The notes: generated by a model not told the origin, from the sequence alone. DNA of 64,000 nt from Apodemus sylvaticus (GCF_947179515.1 NC_067485.1:72983646-73047645); one strand, 5' to 3'. Shown: positions 35,540 through 47,344, counted from the stretch's first letter. A program made the numbers and translations.

Positions 35540-36640
35540 TATGATGTTTGTATTTAATCATATCCCAAGTGTTGCCGCTCCAGGTGCCCCCTAACAGAAT
35601 CCATCTCATTATCTCCCTTCCCTTTCTCCTCTGAGATGCTGGGGCCCTGGGCATATTCCCTTACCCTGGTGCTGTGAATCTCTGGAAGGTTAGGTGCATC
35701 CTCTCCCACTGAGGCTAGGCAAGGGAGCCCTTTTGTGGAATGGATTTCACAGACAGACAATAACTTTAGGCAACAGCCTCTGCTCTAGTTGTTGGGTGAC
35801 CCACTGTAGACTGAACCACACAGGTTTATATGTGCCAGGAGCCTTAGTCCAGCCAATGTATGCTCTTTTGTTGTTGATTCAGTCTCTGAGAGCTCCTAAG
35901 AGTCCAGGTTAGTTGACTCTCTAAGAGTTCCTGTAGAATTCCTATCCCATGTAGGGCTCTATTCTTCCTCCAACTTTTCCGTAAGGGTCCTGGAACTTCA
36001 TCCAGTGTTTGGATGTAGGTATCTGCTTCTATTTCAGTCAGCTGCTGGGTGGAGCCTCTCAGAGGACAGTTATACTGGGCTCCTGCCTGCAAGCACAACA
36101 GAGTATCACTAATAGTGTCAGAGACAGGTGTTTTGACATGGGATGGATCTCAAGTTGGGCCTTCACTTAGTTTTTGCTTCATCCTTTGTCCCTGCATTTC
36201 TTTTAGACAGGAAAGGTATTTTTATGCTTTTAACTGGATATTTTCTTTACTTACATTTCAAATGTTATCTCCTTTCCTGGTTTCCCCCCTCCCAGAAACT
36301 CCCTATTCCATCCTCCCTCCCCCTGTTTCTGTGAGGGTGTTCATCCACCCACTCTGCTCCCACCTCCTCTCCCTCAAGTTCTCTACCCTGGGGACTCTAT
36401 CAAGCCTTCATAAGACCAAGGACCTCTTCTCCCATTGATTCCTTAGGCAATCCTCTACTACATATACCGCTAGAGCCATGTGTACAACAGGACAGATTTT
36501 GAGTCAAAAGGGCTGTGGGTGGGTTGAAGTCCTAATTCCTCCACTGAGAGCCTTGCCTGGCTATAGGATATTTCCATTTCTGATTTCATATCCCCACTGT
36601 AGGCTATTGTATTATAAATACTTTAATGAATTGCAGGGTT
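35540..36640 (-). mobile_element. L1 3' UTR fragments, minus strand (two pieces)
   Basis: Bases 35540-36225 and 36226-36640 are both antisense L1 3' UTR wording (the second starts 'tttctttacttacatttcaaatg', followed by a pyrimidine-rich stretch). No ORF2 lies between them, so the second piece is a separate insertion or a rearranged part. Confidence 0.7.
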
Positions 36641-36984
36641 CCTTCCCACCTTAGACCACTTATGTTCCTGAATGAAAGACACACACACAGCCTTATATTT
36701 TAGTATGCTTTAAGCAGTATGGTTTATGCTGCACAACTGCCTACCCTCCATGCTGTTAGAATCTCCCTCCCACAGATAACTCCATTTCTCTGTTCTGATT
36801 TGGCTGCTCTTGTTCAACTGGAGAAGCCCACTTCTCTGCTTTTCCTTCGCCCCTTTACATGGCTGCTCTGTTTCTTCCTCCTGCAGGTTATTACCCTTCC
36901 ATGGTAGCCTCTCTTCTTCCTTCCTCACGCTCCCTTCTTGTTTAACATCTTTCACTATTTGAGGTGTATCATTGGTATCGTGAC
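36641..36984. other. Unrecognised insert between L1 pieces
   Basis: Bases with 'acacacacagccttatatttt' at the left look like part of a rodent LTR or other repeat, but I cannot assign a family. Confidence 0.35.
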
Positions 36985-37397
36985 CTTTATGGCTAACAAA
37001 AATGAGTTCATACGATGCATGTTCTTTTGAGTCTGGGTTAATTCACTCAGAATATTTTCTATTTCCATCCATTTGGAAATGAAATTTTTATTATGCCCTT
37101 GTTTTCAATATCTGAATAAATGTCCCATTTTTGATACCTTGAGTAAATATACCATTTTTGTATCCATTCTTCAGTTGAGGGACATCTGGTTTGTTTCTGG
37201 CTATTAGTAATATAGCTGCATTGAACATAGTTGAGTAAGTGCCCTTGTAGTATAGTGGAGCATATTTTGGTTATTTGCCCAGGAGTGGTCTAGCTGAGTC
37301 TTCAGGAAGAAATATTTCCAATTTTCTGAAGAAATTTCAGATTGGTTTCCAAACTGATTGTATAAGTTTGCAATCCTTCCTGTAATGCAAGATTGTT
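36985..37397 (-). mobile_element. L1 ORF2 C-terminus fragment, minus strand
   Basis: Antisense ORF2 end ('gtctgggttaattcactcag', 'catctggtttgtttctggct', 'gttatttgcccaggagtggt'). It stops at the target site of L1-D. Confidence 0.85.
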
Positions 37398-37672
37398 CCA
37401 CTTTCTTTTTTTTTTTTTTCCTTTTTTTTTTATTTGATATAATTTATTTACATTTCAAATGATTTCCCCTTTTCTAGCCCCCCCCACTCCCCGAAAGTCC
37501 CGTAAGCCCCCTTCTCTTCCCCTGTCCTCCCTCCCACCCCTTCCCAGTTCCCCGTTCTGGTTTTGCCAAATACTGTTTCACTGAGTCTTTCCAGAACCAG
37601 GGACCACTCCTGCTTTCTTCTTGTATCTCATTTGATGTGTGGATTATGTTTTGGGTATTCCAGTTTTCTAGG

Positions 37673-40600
37673 TTAATAACCACTTATTAGTGAGTGCATA
37701 CCATGATTCACCTTTTGAGTCTGGGTTACCTCACTTAGTATGATGTTCTCTAGCTCCATCCATTTGCCTAAGAATTTCATGAATTCATTGTTTCTAATGG
37801 CTGAATAGTACTCCATTGTGTAGATATACCACATTTTTTGTATCCACTCTTCTGTTGAGGGATACCTGGGTTCTTTCCAGCATCTGGCAATTATAAATAG
37901 GGCTGCTATGAACATAGTAGAGCATGTATCCTTATTACATGGTGGGGAATCCTCTGGGTATATGCCCAGGAGTGGTATAGCAGGATCTTCTGGAAGTGAG
38001 GTGCGCAGTTTTCGGAGGAACCGCCAGACTGCTTTCCAGAGTGGTTGTACCAATTTGCAACCCCACCAGCAGTGGAGGAGTGTTCCTCTTTCTCCGCACC
38101 CTCTCCAACACCTGCTGTCTCCTGAATTTTTAATCTTAGCCATTCTGACTGGTGTAAGATGAAATCTTAGGGTTGTTTTGATTTGCATTTCCCTAATGAC
38201 TAATGAAGTGGAGCATTTTTTAAGATGCTTCTCCGCCATCCGAAGTTCTTCAGGTGAGAATTCTTTGTTTAACTCTGTACCCCATTTTTTAATAGGGTTG
38301 TTCGGTTTTCTGGAGTCTAACTTCTTGAGTTCTTTATATATATTGGATATTAGCCCTCTATCTGATGTAGGATTGGTGAAGATCTTTTCCCAATTTGTTG
38401 GTTGCCGATCTGTCCTCTTGATGGTGTCCTTTGCCTTACAGAAACTCTGTAACCTTATGAGGTCCCATTTGTCAATTCTTGCTCTTAGAGCATACGCTAT
38501 TGGTGTTCTGTTCAGAAACTTTCTCCCTGTACCGATGTCCTCAAGGGTCTTCCCCAGTTACTTTTCTATTAGCTTCAGAGTGTCTGGCTTTATGTGGAGG
38601 TCCTTGATCCATTTGGATTTGAGCTTAGTACAAGGAGACAAGGATGGATCAATTCGCATTCTTCTGCATGCTGACCTCCAGTTGAACCAGCACCATTTGT
38701 TGAAAAGGCTATCTTTTTTCCATTGGATGTTTTCAGCCTCTTTGTCGAGGATCAAGTGGCCATAGGTGTGTGGGTTCATTTCTGGATCTTCAATCCTGTT
38801 CCATTGATCCTCCTGCCTGTCACTGTACCAATACCATGCAGTTTTTAACACTATTGCTCTGTAGTATTGCTTGAGGTCAGGGATACTGATTCCCCCAGAT
38901 TTTCTTTTGTTGCTGAGAATAGTTTTAGCTATCCTGGGTTTTTTGTTGTTCCAGATGAATTTGATAATTGCTCTTTCTAACTCTGTGAAGAATTGAGTTG
39001 GGATTTTGATGGGTATTGCATTGAATCTGTATAGTGCTTTAGGCAAAATGGCCATTTTAACTATATTGATTCTACCGATCCATGAGCATGGGAGGTTTTC
39101 CCATTTTTTGAGGTCTTCTTCCATTTCCTTCTTCAGAGTCTTGAAGTTCTTGCCATACAGATCTTTCACATGTTTGGTAAGAGTCACCCCAAGATACTTT
39201 ATACTGTTTGTGGCTATTGTGAAGGGGGTCATTTCCCTAATTTCTTTCTCAGCCTGCTTATCCTTTGAGTATAGGAAGGCCACTGATTTGCTTGAGTTGA
39301 TTTTGTAACCTGCCACTTTGCTGAAGTTGTTTATCAGCTGTAGGAGCTCTCTAGTGGAGTTCTTTGGGTCACTTAGGTAGACGATCATGTCGTCTGCAAA
39401 TAATGATAGTTTGACTTCCTCCTTTCCAATTTGTATCCCTTTGACCTCCTTATGTTGTCGAATTGCCCGAGCTAGTACCTCAAGTACAATATTGAAAAGA
39501 TAAGGAGAAAGGGGGCAGCCTTGTCTGGTCCCTGATTTCAGTGGGATTGCTTCAAGTTTCTCTCCGTTTAGTTTGATGCTGGCTACCGGTTTGCTGTATA
39601 TTGCTTTTACTATGTTTAGGTATGGGCCTTGAATTCCTGTTCTCTCCAAGACTTTAAGCATGAAAGGATGCTGAATTTTGTCAAATGCTTTTTCAGCATC
39701 CAATGAAATGACCATGTGGTTTTGTTCTTTGAGTTTGTTTATGTAGTGGATTGTATTGATGGATTTCCGTATATTGAACCAACCCTGCATTCCCGGGATA
39801 AAGCCTACTTGATCATGGTGGATGATCGTTTTGATGTGTTCTTGGATTCGGTTGGCAAGAATTTTGTTGAGTATTTTTGCATCGATGTTCATAAGGGAAA
39901 TTGGTCTGAAGTTCTCTTTCTTTGTTGGATCTTTGTGTGGCTTTGGTATCAGCGTAATTGTGGCTTCGTAGAAGGAATTGGGTAGTGTTCCTTCTGTTTC
40001 TATTTTGTGGAATAGTTTGAAGAGTATTGGTGTTAACTCTTCTTTGAAGGTCTGGTAGAATTCTGCACTGAAACCATCTGGTCCTGTGCTTTTTTTGGTT
40101 GGAAGACTTTCTATGACTCCTTCTATTTCTTTAGGCTTTATGGGACTGTTTAGATGGTCTAGTTGGTCCTGATTTAATTTTGGTATTTGGTATCTGTCAA
40201 GGAAATTGTCCATTTCCTCCAGATTCTCCAGTTGTGTTGAGTATAGGCTCTTGTAGTAGGATCTGATGATTTTTTGGATTTCCTCAGTTTCCGTTGTTAT
40301 GTCTCCCTTTTCATTTCTAAGTTTGTTAATTTGGATACTTTCTCTGTGCCCTGTGGTCAGTCTGGCTAAGGGTTTATCTATCTTGTTGATTTTCTCAAAG
40401 AACCAGCTCCTAGTTTTGTTGATTTTTTGTATGGTTCTCTTTGTTTCTACTTGATTGATTTCGGCCCTGAGTTTGATGATTTCCTGCCTTCTACTCCTCC
40501 TGGGTGAAATAGCTTCTTTTTGTTCTAGGGCTTTCAGGTGTGTCATTAAGTTGGTAATGTATGCTCTCTCCATTTTCTTTTTGGAGGCACTCAGGGCTAT

Positions 40601-41497
40601 GAGTTTTCCTCTTAGCACTGCTTTCATTGTGTCCCATAGATTTGGGTATGTTGTGTTTTCATTTTCATTGTGTTCTAAAAAGTCTTTAATTTCTTTCTTT
40701 ATTTCTTCCTTGACCAAGGTGTCATTGAGTAGAGTATTGTTCAATCTCCACGTGTTTGTGGGTTTTCTGTTGTTTCTGTTGCTATTGAAGACCACTTTTA
40801 TTCCATAGTGATCAGATAGGAGGCATGGGATTAGTTCTATCTTTTTATATTTGTTGAGGTCTGTCTTGTGACCAATTATATGGTCGATTTTGGAGAAGGT
40901 ACCATGAGGTGCTGAAAAAAAGGTATATTCTTTTGTTTTAGGATAGAATGTTCTATATATATCAGTTAAATCTAATTGGTCCAAAGCTTCAATTAGTTTC
41001 ATTGTGTCCTTGTTTAGTTTCTGTTTTCCTGATCGGTCCATTGAGGAAAGTGCAGTGTTGAAGTCACCCACAATTATTGTGTTAGGTGCAATGTGTGCTT
41101 TGAGTTTTAATAAAGTTTCTTTTATGAAAGAGGGTGCCCTTGCATTTGGAGCATAGATGTTCAGGATTGAGAGTTCTTCTTGTTGTATTTTTCCTTTGAC
41201 CAGCAAGAAGTGTCCCTCAGAGTCTCTTTTGATGACTTTGGGTTGAAAGTCAATTTTATCTGATATTAAAATGGCTACTCCAGCTTGTTTCCTGAGACCA
41301 TTTGCTTGTAAAATTGTCTTCCAGCCTTTTACTCTAAGGTAGTGTTTGTCTTTGACCCTGAGGTGTGTTTCCTGTAAGCAGCAAAATGTAGGGTCCTGTT
41401 TACGTATCCAGTCAGTTAGTCTGTGTCTTTTTATTGGGGCATTGAGTCCATTGATGTTAAGAGATATTAAGGAATAGTGATTGTTACTTCCTATCAT
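37673..41497 (-). pseudogene. L1-D ORF2 with a single nonsense codon
   Basis: ORF2 is the endonuclease/reverse transcriptase that performs target-primed reverse transcription. The frame opens at 41497 (MIGSNNHYSLISLN). Endonuclease motifs are SLNINGLN, CLQETHL, DFNTALSSMDRSG and SDHYG; RT motifs are SLDAEKAFDKIQ, GTRQGCPLSPYLF and FADD at residues 700-703. The frame meets TAA at 38558-38560 after residue 979 ('KLIEK'), where L1-C and L1-F have a Lys codon. The remaining frame stays open to the normal SLISGY end at 37673 and holds the Cys-rich motif CWRGCGERGTLLHCWWGC. Total span 1,275 codons. The truncated product would keep EN and RT but lose the C-terminal domain. Confidence 0.93.
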
Positions 41498-41555
41498 TTT
41501 TGACGTTATTTTTTAAATTTGATTGCTTAACTTATTTGGGTTTGATGAAAGGTTA

Positions 41556-42815
41556 CTATCTTGCTTTTTTCAGGGTGGAGTTTCCCTCCTTGTATTGGTG
41601 TTGTCCTCCTATTATCCTTTTTAGGGCTGGGTTTGTGGATAGATATTGGGTGAACTTGGTTTTGTCGTGAAATATCTTAGTTTCTCCATCTATGGTGATT
41701 GAGAGTTTTGCTGGATATAGTAGTTTTGGTTGGCATTTGTGTTCTCTTAGAGTCTGCATGAGATCTGCCCAGGACCTTCTAGCCTTCATAGTCTCAGGTG
41801 AAAAGTCTGCTGTGATTCTGATAGGTCTTCCTTTATATGTTACTTGGCCTTTTTCTCTTACTGCCTTTAGTATTCTTTCTTTGTTTAGAACATTTGGTGT
41901 TTTGATTATTATGTGACGGGAAGTATTTCTGTTCTGGTCCAGTCTGTTTGGAGTTCTGTAGGCTTCTTGTATATTCATGGGCATCTCTCTCTTTAGGTTA
42001 GGGAAGTTTTCTTCCATAATTTTATTGAAGATATTTGCTGGCCCTTTAAGTTGTAAATCTTCACTCTCATCTATGCCTATAATCCTTAGGTTTGGTCTTC
42101 TCATTGTGTCCTGGATTTCCTGGATATTTTGGGTTACAAGCTTTTTGCACTTTGCATTTTCTTTAACTGTTGAGTCCATGGTTTCTATGGAATCTTCAGC
42201 ATCTGAGATTCTTTCTTCTATCTCTTGTATTCTGTTGTTGATATTTGCATCTCTGTCCCCTGATTTCTTCCCAAGGCTTTCTATCTCCAAAGTTGTCTCC
42301 CTTTGAGTTTTCTTAGTTGTTTCTACTTCTGATTTTAGATCCTGGATGGTTTTGCTTAGCTCCTTCCCTTGCATGTTTGTGTTTTCCTGTAATTCTTTAA
42401 GAGATTTTTGTGTTTCCTCTTTCATGAGCTCAGCCTGTTGACCAAAGTTCTCCTGTATTTCTTTAAGAGATTTTTGTGTTTCGTCTTTCATGACCTCAGC
42501 CTGTTGAGCAAAGTTCTCCTGTATTTCTTTAAGTGTTTTTTGCATTTCCTCCTTGTTGGCTTTTGTATTCTCCTGGATTTCTTTCAATGATTTTTGTGTT
42601 TCCCTTGCAAGGGCTTCTAACTTTTGATCCATTTTCTCCTCAATGTCCTTCATGTGTTCCTGTACCAGCATCATGACCAGTGATTTTAAATCCAAATCTT
42701 GTTTTACTGGTGTGATGGGGTATCCAGGACTTGCTGGTAGAGGAGAATTTGGTTCAGATGTTGCCATATTGCCTTGATTTCTGTTAGTGACGTTTCTGCG
42801 TTTGCCTTTTGCCAT
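41556..42815 (-). CDS. L1-D ORF1, intact RNA-binding protein (419 aa)
   Basis: ORF1p coats L1 RNA as a trimer and acts as a nucleic-acid chaperone. The frame is intact from MAKGKRRNVTNRNQGN to the end. Residues about 1-45 are basic, then polar. About 46-235 is coiled coil, with four consecutive copies of a 22-residue unit (QKSLKEIQEN and variants) between residues 74 and 160. The RRM spans about 238-335 (RRPNLRIIGIDESED). The C-terminal domain follows, with ADFSPETMKARRSWADLMQ and REHKCQPKLLYPAKLS. It is longer than the approximately 357-residue mouse ORF1p I know, the extra length being in the coiled-coil repeats. Start chosen because MAKGK is the conserved L1 ORF1 start in mouse and rat. 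Confidence 0.92.
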   Translation of the reverse strand: MAKGKRRNVTNRNQGNMATSEPNSPLPASPGYPITPVKQDLDLKSLVMMLVQEHMKDIEEKMDQKLEALARETQKSLKEIQENTKANKEEMQKTLKEIQENFAQQAEVMKDETQKSLKEIQENFGQQAELMKEETQKSLKELQENTNMQGKELSKTIQDLKSEVETTKKTQRETTLEIESLGKKSGDRDANINNRIQEIEERISDAEDSIETMDSTVKENAKCKKLVTQNIQEIQDTMRRPNLRIIGIDESEDLQLKGPANIFNKIMEENFPNLKREMPMNIQEAYRTPNRLDQNRNTSRHIIIKTPNVLNKERILKAVREKGQVTYKGRPIRITADFSPETMKARRSWADLMQTLREHKCQPKLLYPAKLSITIDGETKIFHDKTKFTQYLSTNPALKRIIGGQHQYKEGNSTLKKAR

Positions 42816-44010
42816 CTAGCTCTCACTGGTGTTACTTGGTCTTGTCAGTGCTGGACTCACCAGTGCAAGCTGCCCCTTCCCCGTTGGCCTCTGGTGCACA
42901 GCTTACACTCTGCACTGCCTATAGACAGGGTGCTGTTGTCCAGGCTGTTCAGATCCCGAAGCAGGCACCTGAAGGCTCCCGCTGGGGCCCGCAGGATTTA
43001 TTGGAGCACACCGACTTCTCCCAGCTGGCCGCCCGGAAGCCCCCACTAGCCTCTTGAGGGACCTGGAGATGTGGCGGCCACCCAGGCTGATCTGAAGCGG
43101 AGAGAGTTGAGCTGGGGGCTTCTGCCTGAGGCCTTGCCCCAGATTGTGTCTGTGGACCAGGTGGAACCCGTGTGCACCCCCAGGGAGCTCCGAAGGTGAA
43201 TGTTGCTGTGACCTCCCCTGTGCTCCGCTCACTCCGCTGGGCAGCCGATTTCCCCAACCGGGCTGGCGCACACTAGGTTAGCCTTGTCGCCTGGGCCCTG
43301 AGTCCAGGCAAACGCCTGGGAGGCCAAGGTCCGAGCAAAGTTCCCCTAGGGCTATGTCTGTTATTTGGGTCCGCCAGGTGACCCGGATGGCGGGCGTGCG
43401 CGTCCGTGCTCCGCGAAAGCACCGGGAGAGTCTGTTGTGCTAATAACCTCCTGGGCTGGTTGACACATAGATGGCCCACCAAGCCGCCCAGTTCTTGGGG
43501 TCAGTCCTGTGCCTTTTGGGGCCTAGACCCCCGTTTTGTTAGCCTCAGGCTACGCTTGTTAGCAGTCTCTGCCCTCCTGAGCACTCTGGCTCCTGTAGGC
43601 AAAATGGCGGCGCGTGCACCGGCCAGGGCAAAAAAAAAAAAAAAACTCCTGGCTGGGTTGGCGCCCCGATGGCCACTCGAACAGCCCAGGGCCTGGGTGC
43701 AGGCCAACGCCCGTCTGGCTCAGACCCCTGCGGTGTTGGGCCTAGGATTATGTTTGTGTACCTCAGTCTGACAGATCTCTGGAGCCCGGGATCAAGATGG
43801 CGGTGAGACTCTCCTGACTGGCGGGCAGCCGAGTTCTGAAGTGGCTTCCGTGCAGCGAAAGGCTCCGCAGAACCGCAGTTGCTTGCTGCCCGGCTGGTCA
43901 GCGAAGGTCAGTGGTTGTGGGCGCAGGGCCTAACTGGACCCTGTGTCGCCTTGGTTCCACTGCTGATGGCCCTTCAGCTGGAGCAGCCACTGCTACCGCC
44001 GCCGCCGCCT
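42816..44010 (-). promoter_or_regulatory. L1-D 5' UTR with tandem monomers and YY1-like motifs
   Basis: The 5' UTR is CpG-rich, unlike its surroundings. In its outer half ATGGCGG-containing motifs occur at 43387, 43604 and 43797 (spacings 217 and 193 bp), and the words around them ('gatggccc..', 'cctagg..tatgt', 'ggagcccgggatcaagatgg') repeat in the same order. This is the layout of mouse-type L1 promoters, which are arrays of roughly 200-bp monomers. CAAGATGGCGG at 43793 matches the known YY1-binding core. The monomers are diverged from one another. The inner 300 bp next to ORF1 is non-repeated. Confidence 0.75.
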
Positions 44011-44025
44011 CCACTTTCTTTTTTT

Positions 44026-44822
44026 AATTTTTTTATTTGATATATTTTTTATTTACATTTCAAATGATCCCCCCTTTTCTAGCCCCCCACTCCCCGAAAG
44101 TTCCGTAAGACCCCCTCTCTCCCCCCATCCTCCCACCCACCCCTTCTCACTTCTGTTCTGGTTTTGCCGAATACTGCTTCACTGAGTCTTTCCAGAACAA
44201 GGGGCCACTCTTCCTTTCTTCTTGTACCTCATTTGATGTGTGGATTATGTTTTGGGTATTCCAGTTTTCTAGATTAATATCCACTTATTAGTGAGTACAT
44301 ACCATGATTCACCTTTTGAGTCTGGGTCACCTCACTTAGTATGATGTTCTCCAGCTCCATCCATTTGCCTAAGAATTTCATGAATTCATTGTTTCTAATG
44401 GCTGAATAGTACTCCATTGTGTAGATATACCACATTTTTTGCATCCACTCTTCTGTTGAGGGATACCTGGGTTCTTTCCAGCATCTGGCAATTATAAATA
44501 GGGCTGCTATGAACATAGTAGAGCATGTATCCTTATTACATGGTGGGGAATCCTCTGGGTATATGCCCAGGAGTGGTATAGCAGGATCTTCTGGAAGTGA
44601 GGTGCCCAGTTTTCGGAGGAACCGCCAGACTGATTTCCAGAGTGGTTGTACCAATTTGCAACCCCACCAGCAGTGGAGGAGTGTTCCTCTTTCTCCACAC
44701 CCTCTCCAACACCTGCTGTCTCCTGAATTTTTAATCTTAGCCATTCTGACTGGTGTAAGGTGAAATCTCAGGGTTGTTTTGATTTGCATTTCCCTAATGA
44801 CTAATGAAGTTGAGCATTTTTT
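44026..44822 (-). mobile_element. L1-E: short L1 3' end, minus strand
   Basis: It comprises a T-rich tail, a 3' UTR and the ORF2 C-terminal 171 codons (44274-44789), ending at 'gttgagcatttttt' where the tail of L1-F begins. Its 3' UTR differs from L1-D and L1-F at many sites, so it is an independent and somewhat older copy. Confidence 0.88.
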
Positions 44823-47284
44823 TTCTTTTTTTTTATTAGATATAATTTATTTACATTTCAAATGATTTCCCCTTTTCTAGCCCCCCCACTCCCCGAAAGT
44901 CCTGTAAGCCCCCTTCTCTTCCCCTGTCCTCCCTCCCACCCCTTCCCACTTCCCCGTTCTGGTTTTGCTGAATACTGTTTCACTGAGTCTTTCCAGAACC
45001 AGGGGCCACTCCTCCTTTCTTCTTGTATCTCATTTGATGTGTGGATTATGTTTTGGGTATTCCAGTTTTCTAGGTTAATAACCACTTATTAGTGAGTGCA
45101 TACCATGATTCACCTTTTGAGTCTGGGTTACCTCACTTAGTATGATGTTCTCTAGCTCCATCCATTTGCCTAAGAATTTCATGAATTCATTGTTTCTAAT
45201 GGCTGAATAGTACTCCATTGTGTAGATATACCACATTTTTTGCATCCACTCTTCTGTTGAGGGATACCTGGGTTCTTTCCAGCATCTGGCAATTATAAAT
45301 AGGGCTGCTATGAACATAGTAGAGCATGTATCCTTATTACATGGTGGGGAATCCTCTGGATATATGCCCAGGAGTGGTATAGCAGGATCTTCTGGAAGTG
45401 ATGTGCCCAGTTTTCGGAGGAACCGCCAGACTGATTTCCAGAGTGGTTGTACCAATTTGCAACCCCACCAGCAGTGGAGGAGTGTTCCTCTTTCTCCACA
45501 TCCTCTCCAACACCTGCTGTCTCCTGAATTTTTAATCTTAGCCATTCTGACTGGTGTAAGATGAAATCTTAGGGTTGTTTTGATTTGCATTTCCCTAATG
45601 ACTAATGAAGTTGAGCATTTTTTAAGATGCTTCTCTGCCATCCGAAGTTCTTCAGGTGAGAATTCTTTGTTTAACTCTGTACCCCATTTTTTAATAGGGT
45701 TGTTCGGTTTTCTGGAGTCTAACTTCTTGAGTTCTTTATATATATTGGATATTAGCCCTCTATCTGATGTAGGATTGGTGAAGATCTTTTCCCAATTTGT
45801 TGGTTGCCGATCTGTCCTCTTGATGGTGTCCTTTGCCTTACAGAAACTCTGTAACCTTATGAGGTCCCATTTGTCCATTCTTGCTCTTAGAGCATACACT
45901 ATTGGTGGTCTGTTCAGAAACTTTCTCCCTGTACCGATGTCCTCAAGGGTCTTCCCCAGTTTCTTTTCTATTAGCTTCAGAGTGTCTGGCTTTATGTGGA
46001 GGTCCTTGATCCATTTGGATTTGAGCTTAGTACAAGGAGACAAGGATGGATCAATTCGCATTCTTCTGCATGCTGACCTCCAGTTGAACCAGCACCATTT
46101 GTTGAAAAAGCTATCTTTTTTCCATTGGATGTTTTTAGCCTCTTTGTCGAGGATCAAGTGGCCATAGGTGTGTGGGTTCATTTCTGGATCTTCAATCCTG
46201 TTCCATTGATCCTCCTGCCTGTCACTGTACCAATACCATGCAGTTTTTAACACTATTGCTCTGTAGTATTGCTTGAGGTCAGGGATACTGATTCCCCCAG
46301 ATTTTCTTTTGTTGCTGAGAATAGTTTTAGCTATCCTGGGTTTTTTGTTGTTCCAGATGAATTTGATAATTGCTCTTTCTAACTCTGTGAAGAATTGAGT
46401 TGGGATTTTGATGGGTATTGCATTGAATCTGTATAGTGCTTTAGGCAAAATGGCCATTTTAACTATATTGATTCTACCGATCCATGAGCATGGGAGGTTT
46501 TCCCATTTTTTGAGGTCTTCTTCCATTTCCTTCTTCAGAGTCTTGAAGTTCTTGTCATACAGATCTTTCATATGTTTGGTAAGAGTCACCCCAAGATACT
46601 TTATACTGTTTGTGGCTATTGTGAAGGGGGTCATTTCCCTAATTTCTTTCTCAGCCTGCTTATCCTTTGAGTATAGGAAGGCCACTGATTTGCTGGAGTT
46701 GATTTTATAACCTGCCACTTTGCTGAAGTTGTTTATCAGCTGTAGGAGCTCTCTAGTGGAGTTCTTTGGATCACTTAGGTAGATGATCATGTCGTCTGCA
46801 AATAATGATAGTTTGACTTCTTCATTTCCAATTTGTATCCCTTTGCTCTCCTTATGTTGTCGAATTGCCTGAGCTAATACCTCAAGTACAATATTGAAAA
46901 GATAAGGAGAAAGGGGGCAGCCTTGTCTGGTCCCTGATTTCAGTGGGATTGCTTCAAGTTTCTCTCCATTTAGTTTGATGCTGGCTACCGGTTTGCTGTA
47001 TATTGCTTTTACTATGTTTAGGTATGGGCCTTGAATTCCTGTTCTCTCCAAGACTTTAAGCATGAAGGGATGCTGAATTTTGTCAAATGCTTTTTCAGCA
47101 TCCAATGAAATGACCATGTGGTTTTGTTCTTTGAGTTTGTTTATGTAGTGGATTGTATTGATGGATTTCCTTATATTGAACCAACCCTGCATTCCCGGGA
47201 TAAAGCCTACTTGATCATGGTGGATGATCGTTTTGATGTGTTCTTGGATTCGGTTGGCAAGAATTTTATTGAGTATTTTTGCAA
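44823..47284 (-). mobile_element. L1-F: L1 3' half, minus strand
   Basis: It has a T-rich tail, 3' UTR (44835-45074), and ORF2 from the RT onward (45075 to 47284), 5'-truncated at 'gagtatttttgc'. It closely resembles L1-D. Confidence 0.92.
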
Positions 47285-47339
47285 AATACTCAATACACAC
47301 ACACATACTGTGTATGTGTGTGTGTGTGTGCATGTGCAT
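45075..47339 (-). pseudogene. L1-F ORF2, RT and C-terminal domain (open 754-codon frame)
   Basis: The frame is uninterrupted from the RT N-terminal side (AKILNKILANRIQEH) through SLDAEKAFDKIQ, GTRQGCPLSPYLF, FADDMIIYLS, the Cys-rich motif and the SLISGY end. About the first 18 codons come from the CA/TG repeat at 47290-47335 and are not L1. The endonuclease, ORF1 and 5' UTR are absent, so it cannot mobilise on its own. Confidence 0.88.
47268..47335. repeat. Double inverted repeat with CA/TG microsatellite at the L1-F 5' junction
   Basis: ATTGAGTATTTT and AAAATACTCAAT form perfect 12-bp arms around TGC. Immediately after it, acacacatac and gtatgtgtgt form a second hairpin around TGT, continuing into a TG run. 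Confidence 0.85.
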
Positions 47340-47344
47340 AACTT

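Larger units (their letters stand above)
37398..44025 (-). mobile_element. L1-D: full-length young L1 with 15-bp target duplication, minus strand
   Basis: The element occupies about 37413-44010, flanked by direct repeats ccactttcttttttt (37398-37412 and 44011-44025). From 3' to 5': poly-T tail, 3' UTR (to 37672), ORF2 (37673-41497), 58-bp spacer, ORF1 (41556-42815) and a 1.2-kb GC-rich 5' UTR made of tandem monomers. It is the most complete and least decayed L1 in the window; the only ORF lesion I find is one nonsense codon in ORF2. It lies antisense within the Ankrd26-like locus. Confidence 0.93.

Noticed and set aside
43621..43635. A-run in the L1-D 5' UTR considered as the poly-A tail of a nested retrocopy
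   Set aside because: No target duplication or other sequence boundary is visible beside it, and the monomer continues on both sides.
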